A stretch of DNA of 6,161 nt, taken from positions 1 through 6,161 of the forward strand of contig CAIPFS010000650.1 of the NCBI GenBank assembly GCA_903864375.1, written 5' to 3'. Position 1 is the stretch's first letter. The number at the start of each line of letters is the position of its first letter. Shown here piece after piece: positions 5,753 to 6,161 of the stretch. The notes under the pieces are model-generated. The model made no database searches. It had not been told where the DNA came from and saw only the letters and a program-made list of their open reading frames with translations. The DNA is from an uncultured Verrucomicrobiota bacterium (GTDB lineage: Bacteria; Verrucomicrobiota; Verrucomicrobiia; Limisphaerales; UBA9464). A program made the position numbers and the translations under genes.

Positions 5753-6161
5753 CTACCACTTTTTCCATGGTGCCGCTCCGGTGGCCCAGATTCGTTCCAG
5801 GAGCTGCTGTTCCCGATAGGTATCCATGCATTGCCAGAAGCCGTCATGGCAATAGGCTTTCAGCTGACCCTCCGATGCGAGTCGCTCCATGGGACTCCGC
5901 TCGAAGATGCACTCGTCTCCTGCATCCAGGTATTGCCCGATCCGTTGGTTGAGCACCATGAATCCGCCGCTGATGTACGAGCTTTCCTGTTCGGGTTTTT
6001 CGCGAAATGCCGTGATGGTCTGTCCGTCCATCGCCAATTCACCGAACCGCCCGATGGGCTTTACGGCCGTGACAGTTGCGGTTGCCCCGTGAGATTCATG
6101 GAATCGGATGGAGGCATTGATATCGCTATTGGTCAGTCCGTCGCCGTAGGTGAAGAGGAAG
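5753..6161 (-). CDS. rfbF: Glucose-1-phosphate cytidylyltransferase, C-terminal half (N-terminus beyond window)
   Basis: Makes CDP-glucose from CTP and glucose-1-phosphate, the entry step of CDP-linked deoxysugar pathways. The frame is open from the right edge to TAG at 5755-5753, giving about 135 residues of an enzyme that is normally about 257 aa. The visible part matches RfbF closely: FTYGDGLTNSDINASIRFH at the start, with the YGDG aspartate of the metal site, then TVTAVKPIGRFGEL, FREKPE with the substrate-binding Lys, SSYISGGFMVLNQ, FERSPMERLASEGQLKAY, and FWQCMDTYREQQLLE with the second metal Asp, ending in GAAPWKKW. The RFG and FWQxMDT patterns and the PWK-x-W tail separate it from RmlA-type thymidylyltransferases. 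The start and its regulation lie outside the window. It is the strongest single clue that the operon uses CDP-sugars. Confidence 0.95.
   Translation of the reverse strand, partial: FLFTYGDGLTNSDINASIRFHESHGATATVTAVKPIGRFGELAMDGQTITAFREKPEQESSYISGGFMVLNQRIGQYLDAGDECIFERSPMERLASEGQLKAYCHDGFWQCMDTYREQQLLERIWATGAAPWKKW

Overview
This window is a tightly packed block of seven genes, all on the minus strand, so transcription runs from right (6161) to left (1). The content is sugar-nucleotide modification plus a glycosyltransferase, typical of an O-antigen, capsule or other surface-polysaccharide locus. The DNA is moderately GC-rich. No ribosomal, tRNA or other phylogenetic marker is present, so the organism cannot be named. 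The gene types suggest a bacterium with a complex glycan envelope. I saw no mobile elements, CRISPR arrays, RNA genes or clear terminators.

In transcription order the layout is: (1) 6161-5753, the C-terminal half of glucose-1-phosphate cytidylyltransferase RfbF, which makes CDP-glucose; (2) 5636-4758, an extended-SDR NAD(P)-dependent sugar epimerase/reductase; (3) 4761-3604, a SAM methyltransferase with the zinc-site / Rossmann / C-terminal-domain plan of deoxysugar C-methyltransferases; (4) 3602-2835, a CmcI / rhamnosyl O-methyltransferase family protein; (5) 2684-1458, a second and more canonical C-methyltransferase of the TylC3/TcaB9 type; (6) 1454-882, an RfbC/RmlC-type sugar 3,5- (or 5-) epimerase; (7) 885-1, a family 2 glycosyltransferase cut by the window edge. 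Four of the six junctions are a 4-nt ATGA overlap or a gap of 1-3 nt. The two exceptions are gaps of 116 and 150 nt, and each holds a small candidate leader ORF that runs into the next start codon.

Taken together, the genes read as a pathway that activates glucose as a CDP-sugar and then C-methylates, epimerises and reduces a 4-keto-6-deoxy intermediate. An O-methylation is possible, and the glycosyltransferase would transfer the finished sugar or a neighbouring one. The 4,6-dehydratase (RfbG) needed to make the keto intermediate is not here; it would be expected upstream of rfbF or elsewhere. The product is inferred to be a branched-chain (3-C-methyl-type) 6-deoxyhexose. Its exact identity, and whether the CDP carrier is kept throughout, cannot be read from the sequence.

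The points most worth a second look are the two diverged C-methyltransferase-like proteins, one of which has Phe where the family has a conserved active-site Tyr; the RfbC-type epimerase sitting in a CDP rather than a dTDP context; and the 24-codon ORF that ends in an ATGA overlap with a methyltransferase gene lacking its own Shine-Dalgarno.
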